DNA of 33,502 nt from an uncultured Treponema sp. (GTDB taxonomy: Bacteria > Spirochaetota > Spirochaetia > Treponematales > Treponemataceae), in assembly GCA_946061765.1 (NCBI GenBank), contig CAMGTC010000004.1:1-33502 (forward strand), in the 5' to 3' direction. How positions within the stretch are numbered: position 1 is the first letter of the stretch; every line of letters starts with the position of its first letter. The notes beneath the pieces are model-generated. The model was not told the DNA's origin. It saw nothing but the letters and a program-made list of their open reading frames with translations, and made no database searches. Positions 1 to 9,979 of this stretch are shown here, piece by piece. The translations under genes and the position numbers were made by a program.

Positions 1-127
1 AGTTTCTGACTGGTAGTAAGTTTTCAAACTGTTATGTTGTTTGATTTAAACGTTCCTTTTCCTTTTCCTCATTTAGTTTCAAGAGTAATCAAGATTTTCT
101 ATACAAATGTAATTATGAAAAATAAAA

Positions 128-967
128 CTAATCTAAAGTTGTTGGCCACATATTCTGTTCAATTCCAGCCATTTTTTCCATTTGTTTGTGGGCATTTTCC
201 AGCATAGCATTACAGATTTCGTTTTTAGATTGACCTTCTTTTCCCTGAGGAAGAATTATTTCGCCAATATGCAGGGTTATAAGTGGATGTGTAACTCCAA
301 AAAGTTTGTATATTCCCCCCGGTCTTCTAAATGTAAAAACCATTGGAATTATTGGAAGATTGTATTTGTAAGCCATTTTAAAAGTTCCTTTTTTAAATGG
401 TCTGATTGGCTGATAATAATCCCATCGGCAGCTTTCTGGAAAAACGTGAATCCACTTTTTTTTCTGATGAAGTTCATCAAAACTTGCATAAAAATCTCTG
501 AGTGCCGAAATTGTGGTTGGAATTGGAATGCCACCAGCCCCTCGGATAAGATTTGAATCCATACTCTGAATCTGTAAGGCTCTGGCAGGAAACCACATTC
601 TTCTATATTTAACTGCTTCAAGTACTGCAAGAAAATCCCAGCGGTAAACGTGATTTGAAATTGTCATTGCTCCATTTTTTAACAGAGCCTTGTTTTTTCT
701 GATATTTTTCTTTCCCTTAATTCTTAATCCGTAGCGAATATGATTTAATGGAAAAACCATTAAAAAAATTCCAGCGTAAATACCAAAATTCCTGAGTCTG
801 CCTTTAAAAGATTTATCAAGGAAAGGATAATTATGTTCAATATCATAATTATGAACAATCTTTGGTTTTTGCATTGATTTATCTGGAATGATTGGAAATT
901 TAGTTAGTTCAATTGGAATATATGTTCCAGCTTTTACTATGTGTTCTTTTATAATAGACTCGCTCAT
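128..967 (-). CDS. PlsC-like 1-acyl-sn-glycerol-3-phosphate acyltransferase
   Basis: 279 aa ORF; 'ISNHVYRWDFLAV' resembles the acyltransferase NHxxxxD motif and 'FPESCRWD' the FPEG-like block. Confidence 0.8.
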   Translation of the reverse strand: MSESIIKEHIVKAGTYIPIELTKFPIIPDKSMQKPKIVHNYDIEHNYPFLDKSFKGRLRNFGIYAGIFLMVFPLNHIRYGLRIKGKKNIRKNKALLKNGAMTISNHVYRWDFLAVLEAVKYRRMWFPARALQIQSMDSNLIRGAGGIPIPTTISALRDFYASFDELHQKKKWIHVFPESCRWDYYQPIRPFKKGTFKMAYKYNLPIIPMVFTFRRPGGIYKLFGVTHPLITLHIGEIILPQGKEGQSKNEICNAMLENAHKQMEKMAGIEQNMWPTTLD

Positions 968-1024
968 AATTTTATATTATATAAACTTGTTTAGGTTTAG
1001 TAAATTCTTGTATAATGGTACTAT

Positions 1025-1234
1025 AGGATTTTGCATTATAAAGGCTTTCCGTAATGTTTGCGCGAAGGAGCGGGGCGTGGTTTAAAAAGGCTCTTTTTGT
1101 GGCTGCTGCGAAGCGGCAGTTCAATAGTTTCTATACCACAAAAAGCGTGTAGCGCATTATTGTGCGGTTTTGAATCACCCAACCGTGACTAGGAGCCAAA
1201 AAATCGGGATTTTTGTTTATAATGCGGAAGCCCT
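1025..1234. repeat. MITE-like structured dispersed repeat, copy 1
   Basis: Imperfect terminal inverted repeats: 1025-1042 AGGATTTTGCATTATAAA versus 1216-1234 TTTATAATGCGGAAGCCCT. Internal hairpins at 1093-1102/1136-1145 and 1103-1109/1113-1119. About 92% identical to 33370-33502 over the shared ~131 nt. Confidence 0.75.
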
Positions 1235-1293
1235 GAATGCTACTATTGTTAAAATTTAAGAATAGACTGTTATTTTATAAGGAATTAGAAAAC

Positions 1294-1932
1294 ATGAAAA
1301 AATTCTTCAGCATTCTAGTTTTATTTATCTTTACAAGTTTTGCTTTTGCACAATCTGTAGAATTAAAAAAACTTTGTTCTAAATTAGCAGAACATCCAAT
1401 TACTAAAGGTGACTTTGTTCAGATAAAAACAATTAATTCTGCAAAAGGAAAACGTCAGTTAAAATCAAACGGGACTTTTATTTTTAGTCTTAATGGAATT
1501 ATGTGGAAGAGTGAAAAACCATTTCCTTCTACAATGGTTATTGGCCCTGACTATCTTATTCAAATTGATGGAGCTGGAAATAAAACAATCACTGATGTTT
1601 CTAACAATCAGGCCTTTGCAAATGTTGCTTCTACTATAATTTCTGTTTTTTCAAATGATTATGAACTGCTTACAAACTCTTTTGAAACTCAATTAATTAC
1701 AGAAAATACGGAAAATTACTTAATCAGATTAAATCCAAAAGATACTACAATTGCTTCTGTTATAGGACAGATTGATTTATCTCTACAAACAAATCAATCT
1801 TTGTCGGAAGTAACATTATCTTCTATTTTAATTACAGAAGTTTCTGGAAATACTACTTCCTACACTTTTACAAATCAATCTTACCCAAGGGAATTGAGCC
1901 AAGATGAAAAAGATATCTTCATTTTTAAGTAA
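1294..1932 (+). CDS. LolA-like outer-membrane lipoprotein carrier protein
   Basis: Signal peptide MKKFFSILVLFIFTSFAFA; LolA-like features ('GDFVQIKTI', 'LKSNGTFIFS.NGIMWKSEKPFPS'). Start moved from ORF-track 1237 to 1294, which has an upstream AAGGA and a signal peptide. Confidence 0.7.
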   Translation: MKKFFSILVLFIFTSFAFAQSVELKKLCSKLAEHPITKGDFVQIKTINSAKGKRQLKSNGTFIFSLNGIMWKSEKPFPSTMVIGPDYLIQIDGAGNKTITDVSNNQAFANVASTIISVFSNDYELLTNSFETQLITENTENYLIRLNPKDTTIASVIGQIDLSLQTNQSLSEVTLSSILITEVSGNTTSYTFTNQSYPRELSQDEKDIFIFK

Positions 1933-4288
1933 ACTTTCAAACAAAAATTATTTAAAAGTATGGCTTGCTTATCATCTGGGCCTTTTTGCTTTTTTTGCAC
2001 TTGTTTTTTGTATTAATCCATCCAGAATTTCTATTGATGCAGATCTTTTTAATATGTTTCCCCGTCCTTTTGAAGAAGAGGGAATTAGAAATGCCGATGA
2101 AAAACTGACCGAAAATGTTGGCCAGAATGTTTTTATTTTAGTTTCCCACCAGGATTTTTCTAAAGCTAAAGAAGCTGCGATTAGTGTTTACAACAAATTA
2201 TCTGCCAGCGAAAATTTTAAATCATTATCTCTTTATTCAGATATAGATCAATTAAAAGAAATAACAGATTTTGTTTACGATTATCGCTGGAATCTACTGT
2301 CCGATGAAGATATTGAACTGATTAATTCGGATGGGGGAGCCCAGCTTTTTGCCCAAAATGCTCTTGCTCAGGCTTATAGTCCTTTTACAATTCTTCCATT
2401 GGATAATTTAGATTCAGACCCTTTTATGCTTGCAGAAAGTAATTTAAATAATTATCTTTTGGCAGTCAGAAAATCTGGTACTTCTATGTATGCAAAAGAT
2501 GGTCTTCTTGCGGCTTCTAAAGACGGAGTTTGGTATGTAATGTTAAGAGGAATCTTGAGTAAAAAAGGAGCTTCCCTGGCAAGTAAAGATAATGGAATTG
2601 CAGAAATTTATTCAATCTGCTCTCCTTTAGAAAAAGATGGCCTTAAATTTATTTATTCTGGAACTCCATTTAACAGTCATCAGTCTTCTACCGAGGCAAT
2701 GAAGGAAATTACAATTATTTCTACAGTTTCTCTCTTAGTTGTAATTATTCTTCTCTTGTTTGTATTCAGATCTCCTCTTCCTGTAATTTTTAGTATTATT
2801 TCTATTTTTATTTCTATTATAACCGCTTTGGTGGCAACTTTAGCTGTGTTTAAAAAGATGCATATTTTGACTTTAGTCTTTGGAACTTCTTTGATAGGTT
2901 CTTGTATTGATTATAGTTTACACTTTTTTACTCAATGGGCTGGAAATCCAAATATAAAATCTGGACAGGAAATTAGAAATCATCTTTTAAAAAGTCTTGT
3001 TATGGCAATTGCATCTTCTGTCTTATGTTATGCAATTTTAATTTTTGCTCCATTCAATGTTTTAAAACAGATGTCTGTCTTTTCTTTAACAGGATTACTT
3101 AGTTCCTTCCTTACAACCATGGCAATTTTTCCATATATCTCTTTGCCAGAGGGCAAGCGTGTAATTAAAATTTCCAAGGTTTTGCGCGAAACAAATCACA
3201 AAAGGGCCAAGAAATATTTTGGAAGGGTAGCCGTAACAATTCTCTTTCTTTTTTCGATTGCAGTTTTGTTAATTAATCATAAAAATTTTGCTGTTAAAAA
3301 TGATTTGAGCAGACTTTACACAATGGAAGGAAGACTTCTTGAAGATAGAATTAAGGCTGTTGAAATCACAAAGTATAATCCTTCGGGCTGGTTTATTATC
3401 CGCGGTCAAAGCGAAGAAAAAGCTCTTGAAGTTGAATATGATTTGGCCTGTAAATTAAATAAGGCCTTTGATGGCCAGTTAGGTTTTATTAGTACAAGTA
3501 ATTTTGTTCCAAGTATTGAACATCAGAAAAAATCACGAGAAGCCTGCAGAAAATTATTAGAAATTGCCCCAGAGCAGTTTGAAAATTTAGGTTTTGATTC
3601 TTCTTATACCCGCGATTTAATTGCTGATTTTAATCAATCAGAAAATCAATTTGTGTCTTTTACAAATAATAATGTTCCTCAGTATATAGCTTCATCAATT
3701 TCAACAGCCTGGCTTGGACTTATGGATGATGGTTATTATTACACAGTCCTTATGCCAAACATTCTGGAAGATTTAGAGCTTATGAGAAAATTTGCTGATG
3801 AAGATCCAAATGTTTTTTTTGTAAATAAAATGTCAGATATGGGACGAGACCTGGATAAACTCACACTGATGATTATTAAATTTTTTGCCATTGCATATCT
3901 TTTGATTTTTGTAATGCTAAAATTCTTTTACAATTGGAAACAGTCATTTAAGATTATTTCTGTTCCAGTTTTGATTGTTTTAATGACTGCTGCTATTTTT
4001 TCTTTATCTAAGATTGATTTAGAATTTTTCTCGGTTACAGGTTTAATTCTTGTTTTTGGTTTAGGCCTGGACTACATAATTTATATGATGGAAAATGAAA
4101 AAAAGAAGACTATGGATTCAAAAACTCTTGAGCCATTTGCAACCCTGCTTTCCTTTATCACAACAATTATTTCCTTTGGCGCTTTGAGTTTGAGTAATTT
4201 CCAGCCTGTTCATCTTATGGGGCTTTCTATTTTTATTGGTCTGGCAACTGCTTACATTTCTTCTATGCTTTATGACAGGAGTCTTTAA
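1904..4288 (+). CDS. MMPL/RND-family exporter
   Basis: 794 aa with two sets of transmembrane helices and large periplasmic loops; 'GSCIDYSLHFF' and 'GLGLDYIIYMM' TM4/TM10-like motifs; overlaps the upstream LolA-like gene. Confidence 0.8.
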   Translation: MKKISSFLSKLSNKNYLKVWLAYHLGLFAFFALVFCINPSRISIDADLFNMFPRPFEEEGIRNADEKLTENVGQNVFILVSHQDFSKAKEAAISVYNKLSASENFKSLSLYSDIDQLKEITDFVYDYRWNLLSDEDIELINSDGGAQLFAQNALAQAYSPFTILPLDNLDSDPFMLAESNLNNYLLAVRKSGTSMYAKDGLLAASKDGVWYVMLRGILSKKGASLASKDNGIAEIYSICSPLEKDGLKFIYSGTPFNSHQSSTEAMKEITIISTVSLLVVIILLLFVFRSPLPVIFSIISIFISIITALVATLAVFKKMHILTLVFGTSLIGSCIDYSLHFFTQWAGNPNIKSGQEIRNHLLKSLVMAIASSVLCYAILIFAPFNVLKQMSVFSLTGLLSSFLTTMAIFPYISLPEGKRVIKISKVLRETNHKRAKKYFGRVAVTILFLFSIAVLLINHKNFAVKNDLSRLYTMEGRLLEDRIKAVEITKYNPSGWFIIRGQSEEKALEVEYDLACKLNKAFDGQLGFISTSNFVPSIEHQKKSREACRKLLEIAPEQFENLGFDSSYTRDLIADFNQSENQFVSFTNNNVPQYIASSISTAWLGLMDDGYYYTVLMPNILEDLELMRKFADEDPNVFFVNKMSDMGRDLDKLTLMIIKFFAIAYLLIFVMLKFFYNWKQSFKIISVPVLIVLMTAAIFSLSKIDLEFFSVTGLILVFGLGLDYIIYMMENEKKKTMDSKTLEPFATLLSFITTIISFGALSLSNFQPVHLMGLSIFIGLATAYISSMLYDRSL

Positions 4289-4887
4289 TGAAGGCTTTAA
4301 AAAATTTACCAATTGTCTTATTACTAAATCTAAATTTACTTTTTATATCCTGTATTTCAACTCCCCAAAATATTGATTTACAGGTTCAAAAAGATTTAGG
4401 TAAAGTCTTTGTAACAAATACAAAGTCAATCTATCTTTTATCTCCAGACTTTTTGTCTAAGCCTGTGGATAAACTTTTTCTTATGACTTTTGAAAGTGAT
4501 TCTTTTAAATTTTCTACACCAATTTATGTTTATGCAGATAAAAGCGGCATTTATCTTACAATCTTAAATAACTTTGGAATTGATATGGGCTCTTTGAATT
4601 TTAGTGACGGGCAGATAGAACTTGATTCTACAATTTTTCCAGATAAAATTAAACCTGTTTATTTGATTAATGAATTTCAAAATGCCTTTTACCAGCAGGC
4701 AGCCTTATCCCAAAATCTTAAAAATTCTTCCCTGGATTTACAAATTCTTGAGGAAGAAAATTGTCAGAAAAGAATTATAAAATCTTCAAAAAAATTAGTA
4801 GAAGAAATTGAAATTTCTTCATCTTCGGTAGTTATTACAAATCATATCAGGGCTTATAAAATCACCCTTCTTGAAAGTGACTATTAA
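4288..4887 (+). CDS. putative lipoprotein (DUF3261-like by gene context)
   Basis: N-terminal hydrophobic stretch with lipobox-like LLFISC; translationally coupled to the MMPL gene. Confidence 0.5.
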   Translation: MKALKNLPIVLLLNLNLLFISCISTPQNIDLQVQKDLGKVFVTNTKSIYLLSPDFLSKPVDKLFLMTFESDSFKFSTPIYVYADKSGIYLTILNNFGIDMGSLNFSDGQIELDSTIFPDKIKPVYLINEFQNAFYQQAALSQNLKNSSLDLQILEEENCQKRIIKSSKKLVEEIEISSSSVVITNHIRAYKITLLESDY

Positions 4888-4948
4888 AAGAAATATAATC
4901 AAAACTCTATTAAAGTTAGAATTAAAAATCCCCAGAGGTAAATAAAAT

Positions 4949-6772
4949 ATGGCAGATGTAAAGACAAATGTAAAAACAATTGTTGCTGATGCGGTAAATG
5001 CGTTTATTAAAGAAAAAGGCCTGGAAGTTTCTCAGATTTCCTTTGATTCTTTACAGGTAGTAACTCCACCAAACCCAGAAATGGGGGATTTGGGAGTTCC
5101 AATGTTTGTTTTTGCAAAGTCATTTAGAATGGCTCCTCCTCAGATTGCCAGTGGAGTTGTAGCTCTTATTACAGATAAATCTTTAGGAGAATTTATTGCA
5201 GTAGGACCTTATGTAAATGTAAAACTTGATAAGGCCGGGGCAGCAGCTCCAATCCTCAGTGCAATCAAAAATCAGGGTGATAAATATGGTTCATTAAATT
5301 CAGAAGGAAAAAAGCCTCTGGAAGGTCGTCGTGTAATGGTTGAATATTCTTCACCAAATACAAATAAGCCTCTACATCTTGGGCACCTCAGAAACGACGC
5401 ACTTGGTGAATCTGTCAGCCGTATTTTGAAAATGGCAGGTGCCGAAGTTTACAAGGTAGATCTTATAAATAACCGTGGTGTTCATATCTGTAAATCTATG
5501 CTGGCTTATAAATGGTTCCATGAAGCAAATGGTGATACTCCACAAAAGCTTGGAATGAAGGGAGATCATTTTGTTGGGCAGTGTTATGTTGAATTTGACC
5601 GCTGGCTTAAAGGCGAAAAAGATAAACCTGAAACTGCACATCCAGAAGCAGCCCAGCAGGCAGAAGACATGCTTATTGAATGGGAAAAAGGAAATCCTGA
5701 AGTGCGGGAACTCTGGCAGAAAATGAATGACTGGACTTTGGAAGGTGTAAAGGAAACTTACGCCCGCACAGGTGTTTCTTTTGATAAACTCTACATGGAA
5801 AGCGAAACTTACCTCAAGGGAAAAGATCAGATTCTTAAAGGTCTTGAAAAAGGAGTTTTCTTTAAGGCAGAAGATGGTTCAGTCCGCATTGATGTTACAG
5901 ATGTTGTAGGTAAAGGAAAGGATGAAGATAATCACGAAAAAGTTCTTCTCCGCAAAGACGGTACCTCTGTTTATATCACTCAGGATATTGGAACTGCAAT
6001 TTCCCGCCACGATGACTGGGCTTTTAATCAGCTTGTGTATGTAGTTGCCAGTGAACAGAACTATCACTTTAAGATTCTTTTCCACATTTTGAAAAAGCTT
6101 GGATTTGACTGGGCTAAGAACCTTTATCACTTAAGCTATGGTCTTGTAAATCTTCCAAGTGGACGTATGAAGAGCCGTGAAGGAACAATTGTTGATGCTG
6201 ATGATTTAATTGATTCTTTACATGCCGATGCCCTCAAAGCAATTCAGGAACGTGGTCGTGATGAAGAAGTTGGAAATGCTGATGATGTAGCAGAAAAAGT
6301 TGCTCTTGGTGCTTTGCATTATTATCTGCTTCAGGCTACACCAATAAAAGATATGCTCTTTAATCCAGAAGAATCTTTGAGTTTCAATGGAAATACTGGT
6401 CCTTATCTTCAGTATATGGGGGCTCGTATCAACTCAATTCTTGCTAAGGCAAAAGAAGCTGGCATTTGTGAAAATACTTCAGATGAAGCACTTGCACTTC
6501 TTTCAAGCGAAGATGAATGGGCTTTGATTAAACAGCTTGGTGATTTCCCTGCAGTCGTAGAAAAAGCTGCTGTAAATCTAGACCCAAGTCAGGTTACAAA
6601 TTATATTTACGAAACTGCTAAAGCTTTTAGTAAATTCTATCAGACATCTTCTATTGTTAATGCCGGAAACGAAAAACTGGCTGGAGCAAGACTTTATCTT
6701 GCAGAATGTACTTTACAGGTAATCAAAAATTCTTTGAACCTTGTTTTAGTTCCATATCTTGAAAAAATGTAG
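4949..6772 (+). CDS. argS: arginyl-tRNA synthetase
   Basis: 607 aa; 'SSPNTNKPLHLGHLRND' (HIGH-type motif), 'GRMKSREG' (KMSK-type), C-terminal anticodon-binding domain. Confidence 0.95.
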   Translation: MADVKTNVKTIVADAVNAFIKEKGLEVSQISFDSLQVVTPPNPEMGDLGVPMFVFAKSFRMAPPQIASGVVALITDKSLGEFIAVGPYVNVKLDKAGAAAPILSAIKNQGDKYGSLNSEGKKPLEGRRVMVEYSSPNTNKPLHLGHLRNDALGESVSRILKMAGAEVYKVDLINNRGVHICKSMLAYKWFHEANGDTPQKLGMKGDHFVGQCYVEFDRWLKGEKDKPETAHPEAAQQAEDMLIEWEKGNPEVRELWQKMNDWTLEGVKETYARTGVSFDKLYMESETYLKGKDQILKGLEKGVFFKAEDGSVRIDVTDVVGKGKDEDNHEKVLLRKDGTSVYITQDIGTAISRHDDWAFNQLVYVVASEQNYHFKILFHILKKLGFDWAKNLYHLSYGLVNLPSGRMKSREGTIVDADDLIDSLHADALKAIQERGRDEEVGNADDVAEKVALGALHYYLLQATPIKDMLFNPEESLSFNGNTGPYLQYMGARINSILAKAKEAGICENTSDEALALLSSEDEWALIKQLGDFPAVVEKAAVNLDPSQVTNYIYETAKAFSKFYQTSSIVNAGNEKLAGARLYLAECTLQVIKNSLNLVLVPYLEKM

Positions 6773-6805
6773 GATTTTAAAAAATTCTGACTCGGGAAAA
6801 CTTTT

Positions 6806-7738
6806 ATGAAAAATACAAAAACTTCTTTAAAAGGCGTATTACTTTTACTTTTAACTGCATTTATTTGGGGTGTTTCTTTTGTTTCTCAAAGTGTGGGAGC
6901 CGAAACTTTACAACCTTTTTCTTTTATGGGAATAAGAACTTTTATGGGGGCCTGTGTTTTACTGCCTCTGGTTCTTATTCGTGATAAAAAAGCAAAGAAA
7001 AATCTAAATGAGCAGGAATTACTTGCTTTTAAAAAAAATAATAAAAAGACAATTCTTTATGGAATGATTTTAGGAATTTTTTTAGCTCTGGCTACAAATT
7101 TTCAGCAGTTTGCCTTTTATTATTCTACAGCAGGAAAAATAGCCTTTATTACAGCAATGTACATGTTCTTTGTTCCATTAGTTGGCCTTTTCTTTAAAAA
7201 AAGACTTCCTCATATTACCTGGATTTGTATTGCCTTTGGATTTTTAGGCTTATATTTTTTGAGTTTTGCAAAAGGTTCAGGTTTTGGAGATTTAAATAAG
7301 GGGGATATTCTTGCCCTCATTTGTTCACTCTTTTTTACCTGTCAGATTTTACTTGTAGAAAAATTTGTTTCTGAATGTGATGGAATTAAACTTTCCTGCT
7401 TTCAATTTTACACAGCAGGAATTATCAGTCTGATTTTAATGTTTATTTTTGAAGAACCAAGTTGGGCTGCAATTAAATCTGCTGGAATTGCACTTTTATA
7501 TTCAGGAATTATGAGCTGTGGAATTGCCTACACTTTACAGGTAGTCGGGCAAAAGTACTGTGAATCTTCAATTGCCTCATTAATTATGTGCATGGAATCT
7601 GTTTTTGCGGTCTTGTCTGCAGCATTATTAATTCACGAAAAATTGACAGGCCGCGAAATTCTTGGTTGTGTGATTATGTTCCTTGCAATTATAATTTCTC
7701 AAACCTACGATGGATTTAGAAATGAAAAGGCTGTTTGA
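6806..7738 (+). CDS. EamA/DMT-family transporter
   Basis: 310 aa, about 10 TM helices, duplicated EamA-like halves ('AFIWGVSFVSQSVG'). Confidence 0.85.
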   Translation: MKNTKTSLKGVLLLLLTAFIWGVSFVSQSVGAETLQPFSFMGIRTFMGACVLLPLVLIRDKKAKKNLNEQELLAFKKNNKKTILYGMILGIFLALATNFQQFAFYYSTAGKIAFITAMYMFFVPLVGLFFKKRLPHITWICIAFGFLGLYFLSFAKGSGFGDLNKGDILALICSLFFTCQILLVEKFVSECDGIKLSCFQFYTAGIISLILMFIFEEPSWAAIKSAGIALLYSGIMSCGIAYTLQVVGQKYCESSIASLIMCMESVFAVLSAALLIHEKLTGREILGCVIMFLAIIISQTYDGFRNEKAV

Positions 7739-7749
7739 AAACAAGAAAA

Positions 7750-8505
7750 TTAAGAATGAGTAATTTCTTTTGCCTTTGATTCTACAGCCTGGAAAAGCTT
7801 GTCTTTATCATCCTGATTTTGAGTGATGGTGCGGACAAAAACTGAACCTGCAATTACAGCTTCAACTGAATGCCCCAGAATAGCTGACTGTTGACCATTG
7901 GAAATACCAAATCCACCGTAAACTTTAGAACCGCCTTGACCTACTGCTTTAATAAAATCTAAGGTTGCCTGGTCAATCTGGGTGTCCTGGCCTGTAATTC
8001 CAGTGCGAAGGGCTGCATAGATGTAAGGAAAGCCTGCTTTTGCCATTTTTTCAAGTCTTTCACGGCTCATACTTGGTGCTGCAACAGGAATGTTTATCAT
8101 GCCGTTTGCCTGGCAGGCTTTGGTAAGTCCTTCGTCATTATCAAAAGGGAGGTCTGGAATAATCATTCCTTTTACTCCGACTGCAGCGGCTTTTTTACAG
8201 AAGGCTTCTACACCTGGAGTGTAAATCAAAGATGCATAACTCATAAGATAGATTGGGATTTCCGGGAATTCCTTGTGGATTGTCTCAATAAATTTTAGTC
8301 CGTCAGCAGTTTTGTAGCCTCTGGAAAGAACCTGGGTACAGGCTCCCTGAATTGCAGGACCATCTGCGCTTGGGTCGCTGAAAGGTAGCTGAATTTCTAA
8401 TATATCTGCTCCTCCTGCAATAAGGGCACGGGCTGCGGTGAGGGCATATTCATCTGTTGGGTAGCCGGCTACCAGGTGTGACATAAGTTTTATTTTTTCG
8501 TTCAT
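7750..8505 (-). CDS. trpA: tryptophan synthase alpha subunit
   Basis: 'AGGADILEIQLPFSDPSADGPAIQ', 'GGFGISNGQQ'; adjacent to trpB. Confidence 0.95.
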   Translation of the reverse strand: MNEKIKLMSHLVAGYPTDEYALTAARALIAGGADILEIQLPFSDPSADGPAIQGACTQVLSRGYKTADGLKFIETIHKEFPEIPIYLMSYASLIYTPGVEAFCKKAAAVGVKGMIIPDLPFDNDEGLTKACQANGMINIPVAAPSMSRERLEKMAKAGFPYIYAALRTGITGQDTQIDQATLDFIKAVGQGGSKVYGGFGISNGQQSAILGHSVEAVIAGSVFVRTITQNQDDKDKLFQAVESKAKEITHS

Positions 8506-8527
8506 AATTTCTCCTGAATATGATGGT

Positions 8528-8577
8528 GGGGGACAGACCCCTAGATGGATTGTACCACGCAGGGGGACAGACCCCTA
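8528..8577. repeat. two direct copies of palindromic GGGGGACAGACCCCTA in the trpB-trpA gap
   Basis: 8528-8543 and 8562-8577 are identical 16-mers; related copies at 10113, 10560 and 11310. Confidence 0.85.
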
Positions 8578-8583
8578 AAAAAA

Positions 8584-9855
8584 TTAGTGATCTTTCATCA
8601 AATCTGCATCGTGAATATCTTTTGCAGAATTTAAGCGTTCAAGTTCTGCTTCCAGAAAGTTTTTCCATTCTTCCGGGCGGAATACTGGGCTTGTGATGAA
8701 AATATCTTTATCACCACGACCAGACATATTAATAATGATTACATCATCCTTGCTCATTGTAGGAGCCATTTTAATTGCCTGAGCTCCTGCGTGGGAAGAT
8801 TCCATAGCAAAAAGAACACCTTCGTTTTTGGCAAAAAACTTAAGTGCATCCAAAGCTTCTCTGTCCAGAGCAGAAGTAAATTCTACACGTCCAGATTTTC
8901 CCAAAGCGGCCAGTTGAGGTCCAATTCCACAGTAATCAAGGCCAGCAGAAATTGAACGGGTTGGGAGAGCCTGGCCATCTTCATCCAGCAAAAAGCGTGA
9001 TTTGTAACCCTGCATAATTCCTTCGCGGCTGGCATTTCCTGTCATGCGGGAAGCATTTTCTCCAACTCCAGGACCAATTCCACCCGCTTCAACTGCAATA
9101 AGTCTAGGTTCTTTTTTATCAATGAATGGGGCAAAACAACCGATGGAGTTTGAACCACCGCCGCAGCAGGCAATAATTGCTGTAGGTTTAATGTTTCTTT
9201 CTGCACACTGTTTTTGAATTTCCTTTCCAATTACAGACTGAAACTCTCTTACAATATCTGGAAATGGGGCAGGACCTAAAGCTGAGCCCAGAACATAGTG
9301 AGTATCGTTTGGATGGGCTGCCCAGTCACGCATAGCTTCGTTTACAGCATCTTTGAGGGTTCGACTTCCAGAAGTTACAGCCCGAACTTTTGCTCCGTAC
9401 AATTCCATAGATGCAACATTTGGCTGCTGACGGCGAACATCAACTTCTCCCATGTAAACGGTACAGTCCAAACCAAGTTTTGCACAGGCAGCAGCGGTTG
9501 CAAGGCCATGCTGACCAGCTCCAGTTTCTGCAATAATTCGTTTTTTACCCATGTATTTTGCCAGCAAACACTGACCAATTGCGTTGTTGATTTTATGGGC
9601 ACCTGTATTTGCCAGACCTTCCAGTTTTATGTAGATTTTTGCTCCACCCAAAAGTTTTGTGGCAGTTTCTGCATATAAAAGTGGAGTTTCGCGGCCAATA
9701 TAATCTCTCTGAATTGTGGCAAATTCCTCCAAAAATGCCGGATCTTTCATAGCCTTATTAAAAGCTGCTTCCAGTTCATCCAGCTGACTACGTAAAACTT
9801 CAGCAACATATTTACCGCCAAAACGGTCAAAAAATCCATTATCTGAATGTGTCAT
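8584..9855 (-). CDS. trpB: tryptophan synthase beta subunit
   Basis: 423 aa; 'EGLANTGAHKINNAIGQCLLAK' PLP lysine region, 'GGGSNSIG', 'SAGLDYCGIGPQ'. Confidence 0.96.
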   Translation of the reverse strand: MTHSDNGFFDRFGGKYVAEVLRSQLDELEAAFNKAMKDPAFLEEFATIQRDYIGRETPLLYAETATKLLGGAKIYIKLEGLANTGAHKINNAIGQCLLAKYMGKKRIIAETGAGQHGLATAAACAKLGLDCTVYMGEVDVRRQQPNVASMELYGAKVRAVTSGSRTLKDAVNEAMRDWAAHPNDTHYVLGSALGPAPFPDIVREFQSVIGKEIQKQCAERNIKPTAIIACCGGGSNSIGCFAPFIDKKEPRLIAVEAGGIGPGVGENASRMTGNASREGIMQGYKSRFLLDEDGQALPTRSISAGLDYCGIGPQLAALGKSGRVEFTSALDREALDALKFFAKNEGVLFAMESSHAGAQAIKMAPTMSKDDVIIINMSGRGDKDIFITSPVFRPEEWKNFLEAELERLNSAKDIHDADLMKDH

Positions 9856-9881
9856 AATTACCTCTCAATTTGTTTTTAGGT

Positions 9882-9969
9882 GGGGAAAGACTTCCCCTCG
9901 CTCCCAAGTCCTCGCAAAGCTCCGGTCTTGTCCGCTACCCCTTCTAACGGGCCTCAATCGGCGGCCCGT
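9882..9969. repeat. GC-rich structured insert between trpCF and trpB
   Basis: GGGGAA/TTCCCC at 9882-9887/9892-9897; ACGGGCC/GGCCCGT at 9947-9953/9963-9969; clearly richer in G+C than its surroundings. Confidence 0.5.
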
Positions 9970-9979
9970 AACGCCCCCT

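Noticed and set aside
182-556. 124-aa plus-strand ORF
   Set aside because: Antisense to the PlsC-like gene, composition typical of a shadow frame.
888-1085. 65-aa plus-strand ORF
   Set aside because: Runs across the start of the acyltransferase gene and into the repeat element; no recognisable protein features.
9298-9678. 126-aa plus-strand ORF inside trpB
   Set aside because: Antisense to a strongly recognisable TrpB sequence; shadow ORF rich in Ser, Cys and Phe.
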